Shown in pieces: positions 63,861 to 64,000 of a DNA stretch of 64,000 bases; the stretch's first letter is position 1, and each line of letters starts with the position of its first letter. The translations under genes and the position numbers were made by a program. Location of the stretch: NCBI GenBank assembly GCA_031292485.1, contig JARLHA010000005.1:37487-101486 (forward strand), in the 5' to 3' direction. Below the pieces are notes generated by a model. The model was given only the letters and a program-made list of their open reading frames with translations. It searched no databases and had not been told where the DNA came from. This stretch comes from Mucilaginibacter sp. (lineage in GTDB: Bacteria > Bacteroidota > Bacteroidia > Sphingobacteriales > Sphingobacteriaceae).

Positions 63861-64000
<140 letters not shown>

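Overview
The window reads as a chromosomal segment of a Bacteroidota bacterium of the Sphingobacteriaceae type, with Mucilaginibacter or a close relative the best guess. The signs are SusC/SusD pairs, many lipoproteins with a Cys lipobox, TAnnTTTG-type promoter cores, weak Shine-Dalgarno sequences, a eukaryote-like phosphomannomutase and many secreted glycosidases. Species assignment is inference; no rRNA or tRNA gene is visible.

Region 1 (1-2.0 kb) holds a frameshifted lipoprotein/TPR gene cut by the left edge. Next is a Fic-domain protein whose catalytic His is replaced by Gln, preceded by a cluster of TGAGCT(C)A operator-like repeats, and then a small unknown gene.

Region 2 (2.1-15.8 kb) is a minus-strand phage morphogenesis block. 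Read in the direction of transcription it has terminase small and large subunits, a gene that gains its proper C-terminus only by a -1 frameshift on a T7 slippery run, a tail-terminator-like protein, a gp10-like protein, two large tail/fibre-like proteins and a tape measure protein. No portal, protease, capsid, integrase or lysis gene is visible, so it is a remnant or a specialised particle. Plus-strand lipoprotein and membrane genes sit between the phage genes, and two of them are related lipocalin-like lipoproteins. A palindrome built on ATGCCAATTGGCAT occurs just upstream of the small terminase gene and again upstream of the tape measure gene.

Region 3 (16.1-57 kb) is a large polysaccharide utilisation locus aimed mainly at mannose-containing glycans. 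It has three GH92 alpha-mannosidases, a divergent GH38-like enzyme, GH2, GH31, GH78 and GH3 enzymes, two SGNH/GDSL hydrolases, a CE1-like esterase, two SusC and two SusD proteins in the order D-x-x-C-D-C, an MFS sugar importer, a LacI-type regulator and an Lgt-like membrane protein. A 20-bp palindrome close to TTGCTAAATCGATTTAGCAA recurs before most transcription units and is the probable operator of the resident LacI protein.

Region 4 (57-60 kb) encodes a cytoplasmic mannose route. A GH130 phosphorylase would release mannose 1-phosphate, a HAD phosphomannomutase would give mannose 6-phosphate, and ManA would give fructose 6-phosphate. Class I fructose-bisphosphate aldolase lies just beyond.

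Region 5 (60-64 kb) has a DUF2281/PIN toxin-antitoxin pair, the aldolase, a GMC oxidoreductase and, at the right edge, the 3' end (domains V and VI) of a group II intron on the minus strand whose body lies outside the window.
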